From Acidobacteriota bacterium (GTDB lineage Bacteria > Acidobacteriota > Terriglobia > Acidiferrales > UBA7541): a stretch of DNA of 64,000 nucleotides. The notes beneath the pieces were generated by a model that was given only the letters and a program-made list of their open reading frames with translations, was not told the DNA's origin and searched no databases. Position 1 is the first letter of the stretch; each line of letters opens with the position of its first letter. Location: NCBI GenBank assembly GCA_013289835.1, contig JABCZG010000014.1:1-64000 (forward strand), in the 5' to 3' direction. The position numbers and the translations under genes were made by a program. Of this stretch, positions 38,526-47,577 are shown one piece after another.

Positions 38526-39904
38526 GCAGGTTCCCCTTGGGCGGGAAGAGCGATGGCACACGAAGCGGCCTTCTCCCGCACGCCGATGCTCTTGCATTGT
38601 TGAAACCCGATGAGGTACTCGCTCACTCCCACCCAGAACATCAGCCAGATCGAGGTCTGTATCGAGTCGATGACCATGGTCGTCGCGCCATACAAAATGA
38701 ACGTGGCGGTGATCGAAGCGCACGTGGCTATCAGGATGTTGCGCTCCAGCCCCTGCATGCTCCGTGCGGTTGCCACGGCCCTCCGGAAAAGCCGGATAAA
38801 AAACGCGAACAGCAAAATCGTCGCGGGGAGCCCGTAGTGCACCACGGAGTAGAGCGCCAGATTGTGGATTTCCTGCGTCTCCCGCGATTGCGCGTGATAC
38901 AGATCGGAAAAACCGCCGGTTAAAAGGACTTCCGGGTGCGCTTTGACCAGCCGTATCGCTGACGAAACCATCTCTTCCCGCCCTTGGAACGATCCAAACT
39001 GATCCCAGTCCAGAATTCCCTGCGTCAGGAAAAGAAAGCCAAGTAGAGCGACTACGCCCGCCACCACTGCCACGCGCGCAAATTTCTTTTCAGGATGCAG
39101 CAGCAGGAATACCAGCGTCATGGAGGCTGTGAATACCACCAGCCCCGATCGAAAGATGGTCAGCAGCAGGCACACGAAGAGAAGCAGGCTCGCAGCAAGG
39201 CAAAGAAGTCTACGTGACCTTCCGATTTCGTGTGTAAATACAGACGTGGTCGCAAGGCACAGCGGCAACGAAAGAAAGCACGCGAGATTGTTTGCGCCCG
39301 TGTACATCCCAATGGGGAGCGCGTTTCCGGGTGCAAGCGATTCCCCGAAAAGGGAGAGTCTCGCCAGTCCGATCTTGTACTCTTGCCATTCCGCCTCGCC
39401 CGCTCCTGCAAACCATAGGAAGTTCCCCGTCTCATATTGCAGAAGGCCCAGTAAGGCGTTCCCCAGCGCTAGCGCGCAAGCCAGTTTGATCAGTGCGTGG
39501 ACTTGTTGCCGATCCAGCCGGCAGCGCACCAGAAGAAGAAAGAATAGGAACGGCACAATCAAATCGCGGTACACGCTCGCGGCGTGCGCCATGTTCGATT
39601 CGAACAAAACGGAAGGAGCGGCGCACACCGCCAGCGCGAGAATCAAAATCGATTCGCGCGGCGTTTCCAGCAGGGTTGCGGATGGCGCTTGTTCCCAGCG
39701 GCGAATCGGCCAGACTCCCAGCGCTACCACCACGCACAATTCGGCGAGGTCGATGCTGAAAAGGCTTGGCCGCACGCGATATTCGAACGCGAGTAGAACC
39801 GGAAGCAGATAGACGAGCCGTGAGGGGCTCGCGGCAATCCACAACAGAAAGACAGCGCTCGAAAGCGCCACGATGGGAATTGCTATCAGCATCGAGTACG
39901 CCAC
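38522..39904 (-). CDS. O-antigen ligase/polymerase-like membrane protein (Wzy-type)
   Basis: 460-aa integral membrane protein with roughly ten to twelve hydrophobic helices, beginning MAYSMLIAIPIVALSSAVFLLWIA. A large periplasmic loop between helices in the C-terminal half (FGSFQGREEMVSSAIRLVKAHPEVLLTGGFSDLYHAQSRETQEIHNLALYSVVHYG) matches the Wzy_C/O-antigen ligase layout, including the conserved H-N motif (EIHNLALYSVVHYG). It probably polymerises repeat units on the periplasmic side. The gene ends with an ATGA overlap with FkbM. Confidence 0.8.
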   Translation of the reverse strand: MAYSMLIAIPIVALSSAVFLLWIAASPSRLVYLLPVLLAFEYRVRPSLFSIDLAELCVVVALGVWPIRRWEQAPSATLLETPRESILILALAVCAAPSVLFESNMAHAASVYRDLIVPFLFFLLLVRCRLDRQQVHALIKLACALALGNALLGLLQYETGNFLWFAGAGEAEWQEYKIGLARLSLFGESLAPGNALPIGMYTGANNLACFLSLPLCLATTSVFTHEIGRSRRLLCLAASLLLFVCLLLTIFRSGLVVFTASMTLVFLLLHPEKKFARVAVVAGVVALLGFLFLTQGILDWDQFGSFQGREEMVSSAIRLVKAHPEVLLTGGFSDLYHAQSRETQEIHNLALYSVVHYGLPATILLFAFFIRLFRRAVATARSMQGLERNILIATCASITATFILYGATTMVIDSIQTSIWLMFWVGVSEYLIGFQQCKSIGVREKAASCAIALPAQGEPA

Positions 39905-39974
39905 GGTCGGCTCTTCCGGCCGTATTTTCTGTGGCCTTGCCTGGCGTGCTGCGGCCGCAAGACCGCGAAACGGA

Positions 39975-41405
39975 TCACCGCGAACTCCCGGCGGAGCTCG
40001 CCGCTGCTTGTTGCCCCTCTTCGCTCGGCTGTGTTCCTGCCAGCCCTTTCACAAAACGACGCAGCCGCTCTTGCGTCTCGCGATCCGGATTGCCAAGGCC
40101 CACGGCGCGATACGACATCGCGTCCATGCCGGTGGACCTGCGCAGCATTCGCCAGCCGTCCACAATTACTGGACGCGGCGCGCAACTTGCCGTTTGTTGC
40201 AGCACCGCGCGGAATTCCGGCCAGTCCGTGGCCAAAACAATTGCCGCTGCTCCGCGCACGCACTCGGCCAGGCTTGCTGCGTAATGGACGGTATCTCCCA
40301 GAACACGCCTCGCACCGTCCAGCGCCACGGGGTCAAACACCGCGACGCTATGGCCGCTGTGCACCAGTTCGTGTGCGATGGCGATGCCCTGCGACTCTTC
40401 CACCACGTTGGTATCGGGCTTGTACGCTAGGCCAAGTACGGCTACGCGCTGCGGCGTTCCTTCCGTGACGCGGTTGACCAGCGTCGCCACGCGTCCTGCC
40501 TGGCTGCGGTTGACGCGGTCCACCGCGCGTGGCAATTCCGCCGAAACTTGTAGCTCTTCCAGAAGACAGGCCAGCGCCTGGTTGTCGCGCGGGAAGCATG
40601 GACCGCCATAGCCCAGCGCGCCCTTCAAGTACCTCGCTCCGATTCTCTGGTCCATCCCGAGCGCGCCTGTCACGGCGTCCACGTCCCCGCCCGGTAAGCG
40701 CTCGCAAAGCTCCGCGAGCAGGTTGGCAAAAGTGATCTTCGCGGTGACGTACGTGTTCAACGCTATTTTTGCGAGTTCCGCGTTGATCGCGGACATCCGT
40801 GCCACGCGCGCTTCGCATCGCAAGGCGTCCCGGTAAAAGGTCGTCAGCCGTTCCCCCGCCTTCGCGTCGCACTCCCCTACCAGCAGAAAATCCGGATTCA
40901 GAAAATCCCGCAGCACGCTGCCCAACGCGATGAATTCCGGCCCGTAACACAGTCCGAATTGCGGCCCACACCGTTTTCCCGAAGATTCTTCCAGCAGCGG
41001 CTTCACGAAAAATTCCGTCGAGCCCGGCAGTACCGTGCTCGTCAGCACCAGCAAGTGATATGCGGACTTGGTTCGTAGCGCGCAGCCGATCGCTTGCATC
41101 GCTTGGCTGACGTATTCAAGGGAAAATGCTCCTGCGCTGTTGCTGGGCGTGGGAACCACTACGAAGCTGATCTCCGAATTCTGCACGGCCGATTCGAGGT
41201 CTTGCGTTCCGCCGAGCAAGCCGTCACAGCTCGCGATCATTTCCGCAAGTCCTGGTTCAAACACCGGCGCCCGTTTTTTCTGCAGGCTTTCCACCGGCGC
41301 GGCATTCACGTCCACCCCGGTTGTTGGCACGCCTCGCGACGCCATTGCCGCCGCCATGCAGGCGCCCAGCTTCCCCAATCCGATCACAGACACCCGTGTC
41401 TCCAT
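39975..41405 (-). CDS. UDP-glucose/GDP-mannose-type nucleotide-sugar dehydrogenase
   Basis: 476-aa NAD-dependent dehydrogenase oxidising a UDP- or GDP-sugar to its uronic acid. N-terminal Rossmann motif VSVIGLGKLGACMAAAMA; the catalytic segment YGGPCFPRDNQAL has the nucleophilic Cys; ALNTYVTAKITFANLLAELCE and VAVLGLAYKPDTNVVEES are conserved family blocks. The order of domains and length fit UDP-glucose 6-dehydrogenase, but UDP-ManNAc dehydrogenase cannot be excluded. It supplies an acidic sugar to the exopolysaccharide. Confidence 0.87.
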   Translation of the reverse strand: METRVSVIGLGKLGACMAAAMASRGVPTTGVDVNAAPVESLQKKRAPVFEPGLAEMIASCDGLLGGTQDLESAVQNSEISFVVVPTPSNSAGAFSLEYVSQAMQAIGCALRTKSAYHLLVLTSTVLPGSTEFFVKPLLEESSGKRCGPQFGLCYGPEFIALGSVLRDFLNPDFLLVGECDAKAGERLTTFYRDALRCEARVARMSAINAELAKIALNTYVTAKITFANLLAELCERLPGGDVDAVTGALGMDQRIGARYLKGALGYGGPCFPRDNQALACLLEELQVSAELPRAVDRVNRSQAGRVATLVNRVTEGTPQRVAVLGLAYKPDTNVVEESQGIAIAHELVHSGHSVAVFDPVALDGARRVLGDTVHYAASLAECVRGAAAIVLATDWPEFRAVLQQTASCAPRPVIVDGWRMLRRSTGMDAMSYRAVGLGNPDRETQERLRRFVKGLAGTQPSEEGQQAAASSAGSSR

Positions 41406-41473
41406 CCGTTCTCCTCTGGAAGGGGTGATTTCCTACTGTTGGCTATGCCGCTCCCAAAAGCGGCAATGAAGAT

Positions 41474-42376
41474 CTAGACCTGAGGCCTCTCCTCGCGTGC
41501 TTCCGGCTGTGGCCCCGGCAGTAAGGCTTTGCCCGCTTGCACCAGAGGCTGCACGAATCGGTTCGTGGTGATGGGCTGGATGAAGCAGCGCCGCAGATCG
41601 AAGGGAATCGCGCGCCGCCGCACGCCCCGCCGCCTCAAGTGATGCGTGGCGTCGCGCAGCGTGTACGCGTGGCGCAGCCCGCCGCCTAAAATCATATTGC
41701 GTTGCGTTTCCAGGCCGTGCCAAACGCCGCGCTCCCCGCCGGGATGATGTCCGCAACTGTGGTTTTGATGGACCGCGGTAATCCGCTCGGTCGCATCCAC
41801 GACCGGCGCGCCCCGCGTGCGCGCGCGATACAGCAGCCACTCGTCCCACAATCCCCGGCCAATCGCGAATGGCGGGAGCTCGCCCCAGAAGGAACGTGGA
41901 AAGACGAAGTAGTCCAGTCCGGTGATCTCGTGCAGCCGGGCTTCACGGTTGATCCGGCCTAGAAAGTGTTGCTCCCAGCCGGCTTCGCCAAAGGCAAGCG
42001 GCTCCTCGAGATCCAAATCACGCCGCCGGCCGACGATCAGACTGCCGGCATTCCACGCAAAGATTTCCTTCACGGCGGGAAGGAAATCGCTTAACAACAC
42101 GATGTCGGCATTCAGGTAGCAGAGATGCGTGGAAGACGAATGCCGTTCGGCTTGGAGAAAGATGCTATTGAGCAGAGGTGTGCCCACCTCGTTACACTCC
42201 ACCGCCGGAATGTGCAGCGCTCCCACCTCTTTCGCCATCTCGCGCGTTCCTTCGTCGTGGCCCACCAGCAGAATTTCACAGGCGGGACGCAGCGCTGCCC
42301 AGCTGCGGATGGCGTTTTGCTGGATGGGGCCGAATTCGTCACGAAACGCTTTCGGAATGGTGAACAGTGTGAGCAT
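41474..42376 (-). CDS. Probable glycosyltransferase (GT-A-like)
   Basis: 300-aa protein beginning MLTLFTIPKAFRDEFGPIQQNAIRSW, a start typical of small GT-A-like enzymes in polysaccharide clusters. It has a DxD-equivalent region in LCYLNADIVLLSDFLPA and an acidic GRGLWDEWLLYRARTRGAPVVDAT segment resembling the GT-A acceptor-binding part. The C-terminus (after about 220) is basic and rich in Arg/His. It is not assigned to a named family with certainty. 21 nt separate its start from the upstream gene's stop. Confidence 0.6.
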   Translation of the reverse strand: MLTLFTIPKAFRDEFGPIQQNAIRSWAALRPACEILLVGHDEGTREMAKEVGALHIPAVECNEVGTPLLNSIFLQAERHSSSTHLCYLNADIVLLSDFLPAVKEIFAWNAGSLIVGRRRDLDLEEPLAFGEAGWEQHFLGRINREARLHEITGLDYFVFPRSFWGELPPFAIGRGLWDEWLLYRARTRGAPVVDATERITAVHQNHSCGHHPGGERGVWHGLETQRNMILGGGLRHAYTLRDATHHLRRRGVRRRAIPFDLRRCFIQPITTNRFVQPLVQAGKALLPGPQPEAREERPQV

Positions 42377-42397
42377 CTGGCGATATCCTTTTTCCTG

Positions 42398-43512
42398 CTA
42401 TCGGCCTGCCGCCGCGCGGTGCAGCGGTTGCTTCTCCCGGCGTGCGGCTGGGTCTCCGATCGAGAAAACTTCGCCGCGTTTTAGCCGCATGGCTTGCTGC
42501 AGCAGGTTCAGCGGCTCCGCGATGAAATGCCGCCGCAGTTTCTCTTCCTGCCACGCGCAAACTTCTTTTTGCAGGTCTTCCGAAGCGCGCACACGGCGCA
42601 GACGGCGCGGCAAATCCTGCAGGTCGCCGCAAAGCGTTTCCGGATGGCACAGCAGCCGGTGATAGGCCTTGTCCTGCTCGCCGAAGCACAGGCAACCGAG
42701 GCACGCGGCGTCCGCGAGGCCTTGGCCCCCGCCGCTCCTCGTCCCAGGCACAGGTAATATTTCTGCTTTCCCAGTTCCCGCAGATACTCCGCCGCATCGC
42801 CCCAACGCGGCGGATCTTCTCCGTGATACAAGCCCATCGAAAACGATCGGAATGCGACCGGGAGTCCCAGCGCTCCCTCCAGCCGCCGCGCGGCATGCTG
42901 CGGTGCCGGATGGTCCTGGCCGTTTTTTGCGGGGCTGAACGCCGCCAGCGTCCGCCAATCCGCCCAAACTGCGTCGGAGCGCTCTTTCACTGGAAATACT
43001 TCTCGCATTGTTCGCATGTCGCGGACGTAGGGGAACGCAATCGCCTGCGGCAATCTGCCAAGTCCAAATGGGGCGTCCAGCATGTGTGCGAGGAAGAGAT
43101 CCGCGTTCGCCAGTGGACGCCGGAGCGACTTGCGGTAGCGCCAGTCCCAGTGCTCGTCCACGAAGTAGGCAAAGAGCGTGTCGCGCCCCGCGGGAAATTT
43201 CAGGATGGGATCGAGCGTGATCACCAGCTCGTAGGAATCGAACGGAATCTCCTCGGGCGAGGTGACCCGCCGCGTGTGCTTCCGCAGAATTTCCGCCTGG
43301 CCCGCATGCTTCAGCACGGAGTCGTAGGTGAATTCGGTATTTATCTGTTGCGGCACAATGTACCAGTCCGCCTCCAGCAGTGTGGTCATCTCCCAGTGCA
43401 GCCCCCTGCATGGCCAGAAACGGAACAAGGACTCGGCTCCGCTTTCTTCCCAGCGCAAGCTTGTCCACGGTCCCACTGTATCCAGAAGCTGCTTGACGAT
43501 CGCGACCTTCAT
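42398..43512 (-). CDS. Unrecognised polysaccharide-cluster protein, split by a -1 frameshift
   Basis: A start at 43512 (MKVAIVKQLLDTVGPW) opens a frame with good coding character until about 42750 (ending ELGKQKYYLCLG). After that the coding sense shifts to another minus-strand frame (GGGQGLADAACLGCLCFGEQDKAYHRLLCH) to a stop at 42398. One missing base between about 42727 and 42755, near a run of five G on the minus strand (42726-42730), restores a roughly 371-aa protein. The N-terminal half (FYELVITLDPIL-like, FAYFVDEHWDW) hints at a CgeB/GT-B-type glycosyltransferase, but I do not recognise the family. Could be a sequencing error, a recent mutation or a slippage site. Confidence 0.55.
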
Positions 43513-44484
43513 CGCTTTGGTCCCTCAGCTGCGACGGCCGCGTATCGCCGGTGCGTGGGCTTTGCCGCTACCACCATCTGGTCGTAGCTTTCTCCCGGAT
43601 TCCGCTGCCGCACGCGCCTCGAAGCCGCATCCAGAACGAAAATCTCGTATCCCAAAGTTTCCAGCAGCCACATGATTTCCACCGGATGGTAGTGAAACCC
43701 CGCGGTGCACCAGCTGTAGCCTTCATACAAAATCAGCGGCGCATCCTCGCGCGCCAACAGCCCGCGCGCGCCGCGAAACACCAGCAGTTCCGCTCCCTCC
43801 ACGTCCACCTTCATCACGTCCACGCCGGGAATGTCGTGTTCTGCGATGAACTCATCCAACGTTGTGGCGCGTACCGCCACCGTTCCGACTACTTCGGCGT
43901 CTCCGTGGCTCGGATCTTCAAGCGAGTTCAATCCGTCTTTCATCGCCGCATTCACGTACAGGCTCGCTTCGCCGCTGCGCTCGGAAACCGCCATGCTGTA
44001 CGCGCGGACGCTCGTCAGCCCGTTTTCGTGCAGATTTTTTTTCAAGAATCGCAAACGTCGCCGGGCACGGCTCAAAGGCGTAAATCCGACTTTGCGTCGC
44101 TTGCAACGTTTTTCCCGCGGCCACGCTGAACACGCCCACATTTGCCCCGATATCGAAAAACGTCATTCCCGGCTCGAGCATTTTCAAAATGAATTCCAGC
44201 TCTGGCCGTTCGAATCGCAACCCCGACCAAATATCGAACGCCACCGCGCCTTGCGGCATCAGCCGGAATGACACCGTTCCGGCTTCCGCGTGGATTGGCG
44301 CCGAGCGTTTCAAAATGTTGCGCGCATGAAACGCCGCCACCAGAACGTGCCGGTACGCGAGGAACAGCGGCCGCGTCAGCCGCCGCCGCGCCTTCGCCAG
44401 CAGCTCCCCAAACGTAAACGACGAATACGATCGGTGCCACTGCGCCAGCCGCGCTCCCACGTACACCGGCATCTCAATCGGCAT
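43509..44484 (-). CDS. FkbM-family methyltransferase, split by a frameshift at an A8 run
   Basis: The first frame, from ATG 44484 (MPIEMPVYVGARL), carries the SAM-binding domain (MTFFDIGANVGVFSVAAG, IYAFEPCPATFAILEK) and then loses coding sense at a run of eight A on the minus strand (plus 44035-44042). The next frame continues with NLHENGLTSVRAYSMAVSERSG and the FkbM signature VDVMKVDVEGAELLVFRGA to a stop at 43509. Removing one A gives a continuous protein of about 324 aa that matches the family layout (FAILEKNLHENGL). Transcriptional slippage at A8, a sequencing error or decay are all possible. The start overlaps the end of the flippase gene. Confidence 0.7.
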
Positions 44485-46009
44485 AAGCCTCTTCCGTGAA
44501 CAAAATCTTTGTCGCGCGCACGTCCCGCTGGAAATACCACGCACACGCCGCCACCAGCACCGCCGACATCGCCGCTGCCGCTCCGCAGCCCAGCGGGGGT
44601 GTCAAAGTCACGATCATCCGGCTGCCGCCTACCGCCATCAGCCACAAGCTCGCCGCAAAACCCATCGTCCTCAGATCCACTGGCAGCACGTAGTACCGCC
44701 GGCTCACCACCGCCATCAGCGCGATGTTGACTCCCAGCGCCCCGGCCCACGCCAGCGCCGCTCCCAGCGCTCCCAGCCGCGGCACCAGCACGGCATTCAT
44801 TCCCGCGCACGACAACACCCCCACCGTCGCCAGCGCCCCAATCCAGTGCGTCTTGTACGTGAGGTACAGGGGCAAACTGCTCCAATACTCAAACAAACGA
44901 AACGCCACCGGCAGCAGCAGCCACGGCAGCAGCGGCACCGCCGCCAAATACGCGCGTCCCGCAAACAGCACCACCAGAAACGGCCCGAACAAAATCATCA
45001 CCGCAATCAGCAGCATCAGCACGACCAGCGCGTACCCCAGCGTCTTCGTGTACGTCAGCGGCGCGTGCGGCCGGTGCGCGATCGGAAACGCGATCCCCGC
45101 CCACGCGCTCCCAAACGGCTGCAAAAATCCCATCGAAATAATGTTGGTAATCTTGATTCCCACCACATACAGCGCGACCTCCGCCAGGCTCTTATCGCTC
45201 GCCAGAAAGAATCGTCCCGCGGCATCCAAGAGCAACGCCATGAACGCGCTCCACACCAGCGGCGCGCCGTACTTCAACATCGGCCGCAGCGCCGCCAACC
45301 GCATCTTCAGACGCTGCCCCGGCACGCAAAATCCCAGCAGCACCGCGAAGCACGCCGCATCGCCTGCCAGCCAGCTCTCCAAGACTCCCGCGATGCCTCG
45401 GTGATGCAGCACCACGAACCAAATCCCGCTTCCGGAAAGAAACACCAACCGCGCCACCGCCGCAGTGACATACGCCGTGGCGCGCTGCGCCGCTTGCAAC
45501 GCGCAAAACAGCAGCCCCTGCAAATTCCGGAAGACCACCACCGGCAGCAACAGCCATCTCAACTGCTGCAACGCCGCGAACCACCGCAATCCCGATGGCC
45601 CCGCCAGCGCTACCAGTAATCCCCCTCCCGCCAGCGCGGCCACCAACGCCGCTGCGCCGCACGATCCCAGCAGCTCCCCGCGCCGCCCCGCTTCCGTTTC
45701 CGCATACCACCGCACATACGTCGTGCCCAATCCCAGCTGCGTCGTCGTCACCGCCATGAACAAACTAATCTCCACCAGCGCGTACACCCCGAACTCTTCC
45801 GCCGACAAATACCGCGTGTACAACGGCACCAGCACGAAATTTCCCAGCCCCACCAGCGCCGCGCCCATCAAATAAATCGCCGACTGCTGCACCAGCGGCA
45901 AAAGCGACGCCAGCAGCGGATGCTCCTCAATCGCCTGCATCCATCGCTTCGGCAGCATCGCGCGCAGAAATGTTGGCACCGTGTTCCCCGCCGCTCCGGA
46001 AAAACTCAC
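44474..46009 (-). CDS. Polysaccharide flippase (Wzx/MATE-like)
   Basis: 511-aa membrane protein with 12-14 hydrophobic helices, matching the oligosaccharide flippase superfamily that moves undecaprenyl-linked repeat units across the inner membrane. The GTG at 46009 overlaps the upstream stop (GTGA). Near the N-terminus: SAIYLMGAALVGLGNFVLVPLYTRYLSAEEFGVYALVEI, the typical PST-family opening (YTRYLSxxEFG). A central KFDRSLAE-like loop (SDKSLAEVALYVVGIKI) is conserved as well. Essential partner of the Wzy-like polymerase at 38522. Confidence 0.88.
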   Translation of the reverse strand: MSFSGAAGNTVPTFLRAMLPKRWMQAIEEHPLLASLLPLVQQSAIYLMGAALVGLGNFVLVPLYTRYLSAEEFGVYALVEISLFMAVTTTQLGLGTTYVRWYAETEAGRRGELLGSCGAAALVAALAGGGLLVALAGPSGLRWFAALQQLRWLLLPVVVFRNLQGLLFCALQAAQRATAYVTAAVARLVFLSGSGIWFVVLHHRGIAGVLESWLAGDAACFAVLLGFCVPGQRLKMRLAALRPMLKYGAPLVWSAFMALLLDAAGRFFLASDKSLAEVALYVVGIKITNIISMGFLQPFGSAWAGIAFPIAHRPHAPLTYTKTLGYALVVLMLLIAVMILFGPFLVVLFAGRAYLAAVPLLPWLLLPVAFRLFEYWSSLPLYLTYKTHWIGALATVGVLSCAGMNAVLVPRLGALGAALAWAGALGVNIALMAVVSRRYYVLPVDLRTMGFAASLWLMAVGGSRMIVTLTPPLGCGAAAAMSAVLVAACAWYFQRDVRATKILFTEEAYAD

Positions 46010-47544
46010 TGACCTTCTCCTTCGAGAACCACGGCCGCCGTCCGCAGCAGCACTTGCACATCCAGGCGCAAGCTCCACGTCTCGATGTATTTCAAATCCT
46101 GTGTCATCGTCGCTTCAAACGATGGATCGCGCCGCGCCGTCACTTGCCACAGCCCCGTCACGCCCGGCTTCACATCCAGCCGCCGCAAATGCTCGATGTT
46201 GTAGCGTTCGAAATCGTCCACCGGATGCGGCCGCGGCCCCACCAAACTCATCTCGCCCCGCAACACGTTCACCAGTTGCGGCAGCTCGTCCACGCTGTAT
46301 TTCCGCAGCCATCGGCCGCAGCGCGTAATGCGCGGATCGTTTTCCATTTTAAAAAATGGCCCGCTGCGCTCGTTCGCGCCCCGCAAATATTCTTTTTGCG
46401 CTTCCGCTTCCGCCACCATCGTTCGCAGCTTAAAGCAGCGGAATTTTCGTCCCTTCCGCCCGACGCGCAGCGCGGAATAAAACACCGGCCCCGGCGAATC
46501 GAAGTGGATCCACGCCGCCGCCAGCGCCACCAGCGGAGCCGTCGCCGCCAGCCCCAGCGTTGCGCCCATTACATCCATCACGCGCTTTACCGCCAGTCCA
46601 AAAATCGGAATCGGCTGCCCATGCAGCTGAATGACCGGGAAGCCGCCGATGGATTGCACTGGCGCGCGCCACCCCAATCCGTCGTACAAATCCGGCACCA
46701 CGTTCAAGTTCAGCCGCAGCTGCCGCGCCTCCAGAAACATTTCCTTCACCACTTCGCGGTCCGCCGGCAGCGTGATGAACAGTTGATCCACGAACTGCCC
46801 CAGCGCCACGCTGCGCAATTCCTGAAACGACCCCAGTACCCGCGGGTCGCCATTCGGATACGCGTCCAGAAAACTGCACACATGAAATCCCAGCTGGCGG
46901 TTCTCACTCAGCCAGGCCGCGAAGTCCTTCCCCATCTTCCCGGCGCCAACAATCAACACCCGTGAAACGCCCACGCCGTGCCTCGCGCGGCGCAGCACGT
47001 GCCGCCGCTTGCCATACCGCCATCCCGCGAGCGTCACGACATTGAGCGCGCCTGCTCCGGCCACGACCATCCTCGAAATCTCCTTGTTTCCCGAAGTGAA
47101 AATGAACAACGCAAGTAAACTTGTCGTCAGCACCACGGCCTTCGCTACCCTCGTGCTTTCTTCCAGCGCGCTTTGTTCCCGCGCCGTGCGGTACAGATCC
47201 TGGCTGATGCACGCCAGCACCATCATCGCGCCGTACAAAACCAGAAAACCCGGATACGCTCGCGCTGTCATTTGCTGCGAAAATTCATGCAGCGACAGCG
47301 TTGCCGCGCCAAACGGATTCGCAAATCCGAACCGCACCCAGAACGCGCACGCTCCGCCAAGGCACACCAGCACGAAATCCATCACGAGATACGCCGCTTG
47401 CCGCGCTAGCCCCCCGCGCGCGCTGGCGTTTCGGGCGCGCGCCGCATGCGCCGGTTCCGCTGGCGGCCACGTATCCACAGCAATGCCCGGTATCCACTCG
47501 GAGACGGGTGGTGCGGCTGCTCGGCGTGTCGCTGTTCCATCCAT
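46006..47544 (-). CDS. Polyprenyl-phosphate sugar-1-phosphate transferase (WcaJ/WbaP-like)
   Basis: 512-aa initiating glycosyltransferase for the repeat unit. The N-terminal half has about four to five helices and a Rossmann-like CoA-binding domain (SRVLIVGAGKMGKDFAAWL). The C-terminal catalytic 'bacterial sugar transferase' domain shows KRVMDVMGATLGL, SPGPVFYSALRVGRKGRKFRCFKLRTM, DPRITRCGRWLRKYSVDELPQL and VGPRPHPVDDFERY plus KPGVTGLWQV. It transfers a hexose-1-phosphate to undecaprenyl phosphate. It ends in a GTGA overlap with the flippase and starts 33 nt after the fused Wzz/epimerase gene. Confidence 0.92.
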   Translation of the reverse strand: MDGTATRRAAAPPVSEWIPGIAVDTWPPAEPAHAARARNASARGGLARQAAYLVMDFVLVCLGGACAFWVRFGFANPFGAATLSLHEFSQQMTARAYPGFLVLYGAMMVLACISQDLYRTAREQSALEESTRVAKAVVLTTSLLALFIFTSGNKEISRMVVAGAGALNVVTLAGWRYGKRRHVLRRARHGVGVSRVLIVGAGKMGKDFAAWLSENRQLGFHVCSFLDAYPNGDPRVLGSFQELRSVALGQFVDQLFITLPADREVVKEMFLEARQLRLNLNVVPDLYDGLGWRAPVQSIGGFPVIQLHGQPIPIFGLAVKRVMDVMGATLGLAATAPLVALAAAWIHFDSPGPVFYSALRVGRKGRKFRCFKLRTMVAEAEAQKEYLRGANERSGPFFKMENDPRITRCGRWLRKYSVDELPQLVNVLRGEMSLVGPRPHPVDDFERYNIEHLRRLDVKPGVTGLWQVTARRDPSFEATMTQDLKYIETWSLRLDVQVLLRTAAVVLEGEGQ

Positions 47545-47577
47545 TGGATGAAGTCCGCGTTGGCTGCTCAGGTCCTT

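Noticed and set aside
45970..46965. 331-codon plus-strand ORF, Arg/His/Gln-rich
   Set aside because: Antisense to the sugar transferase gene; composition is typical of a high-GC shadow frame.
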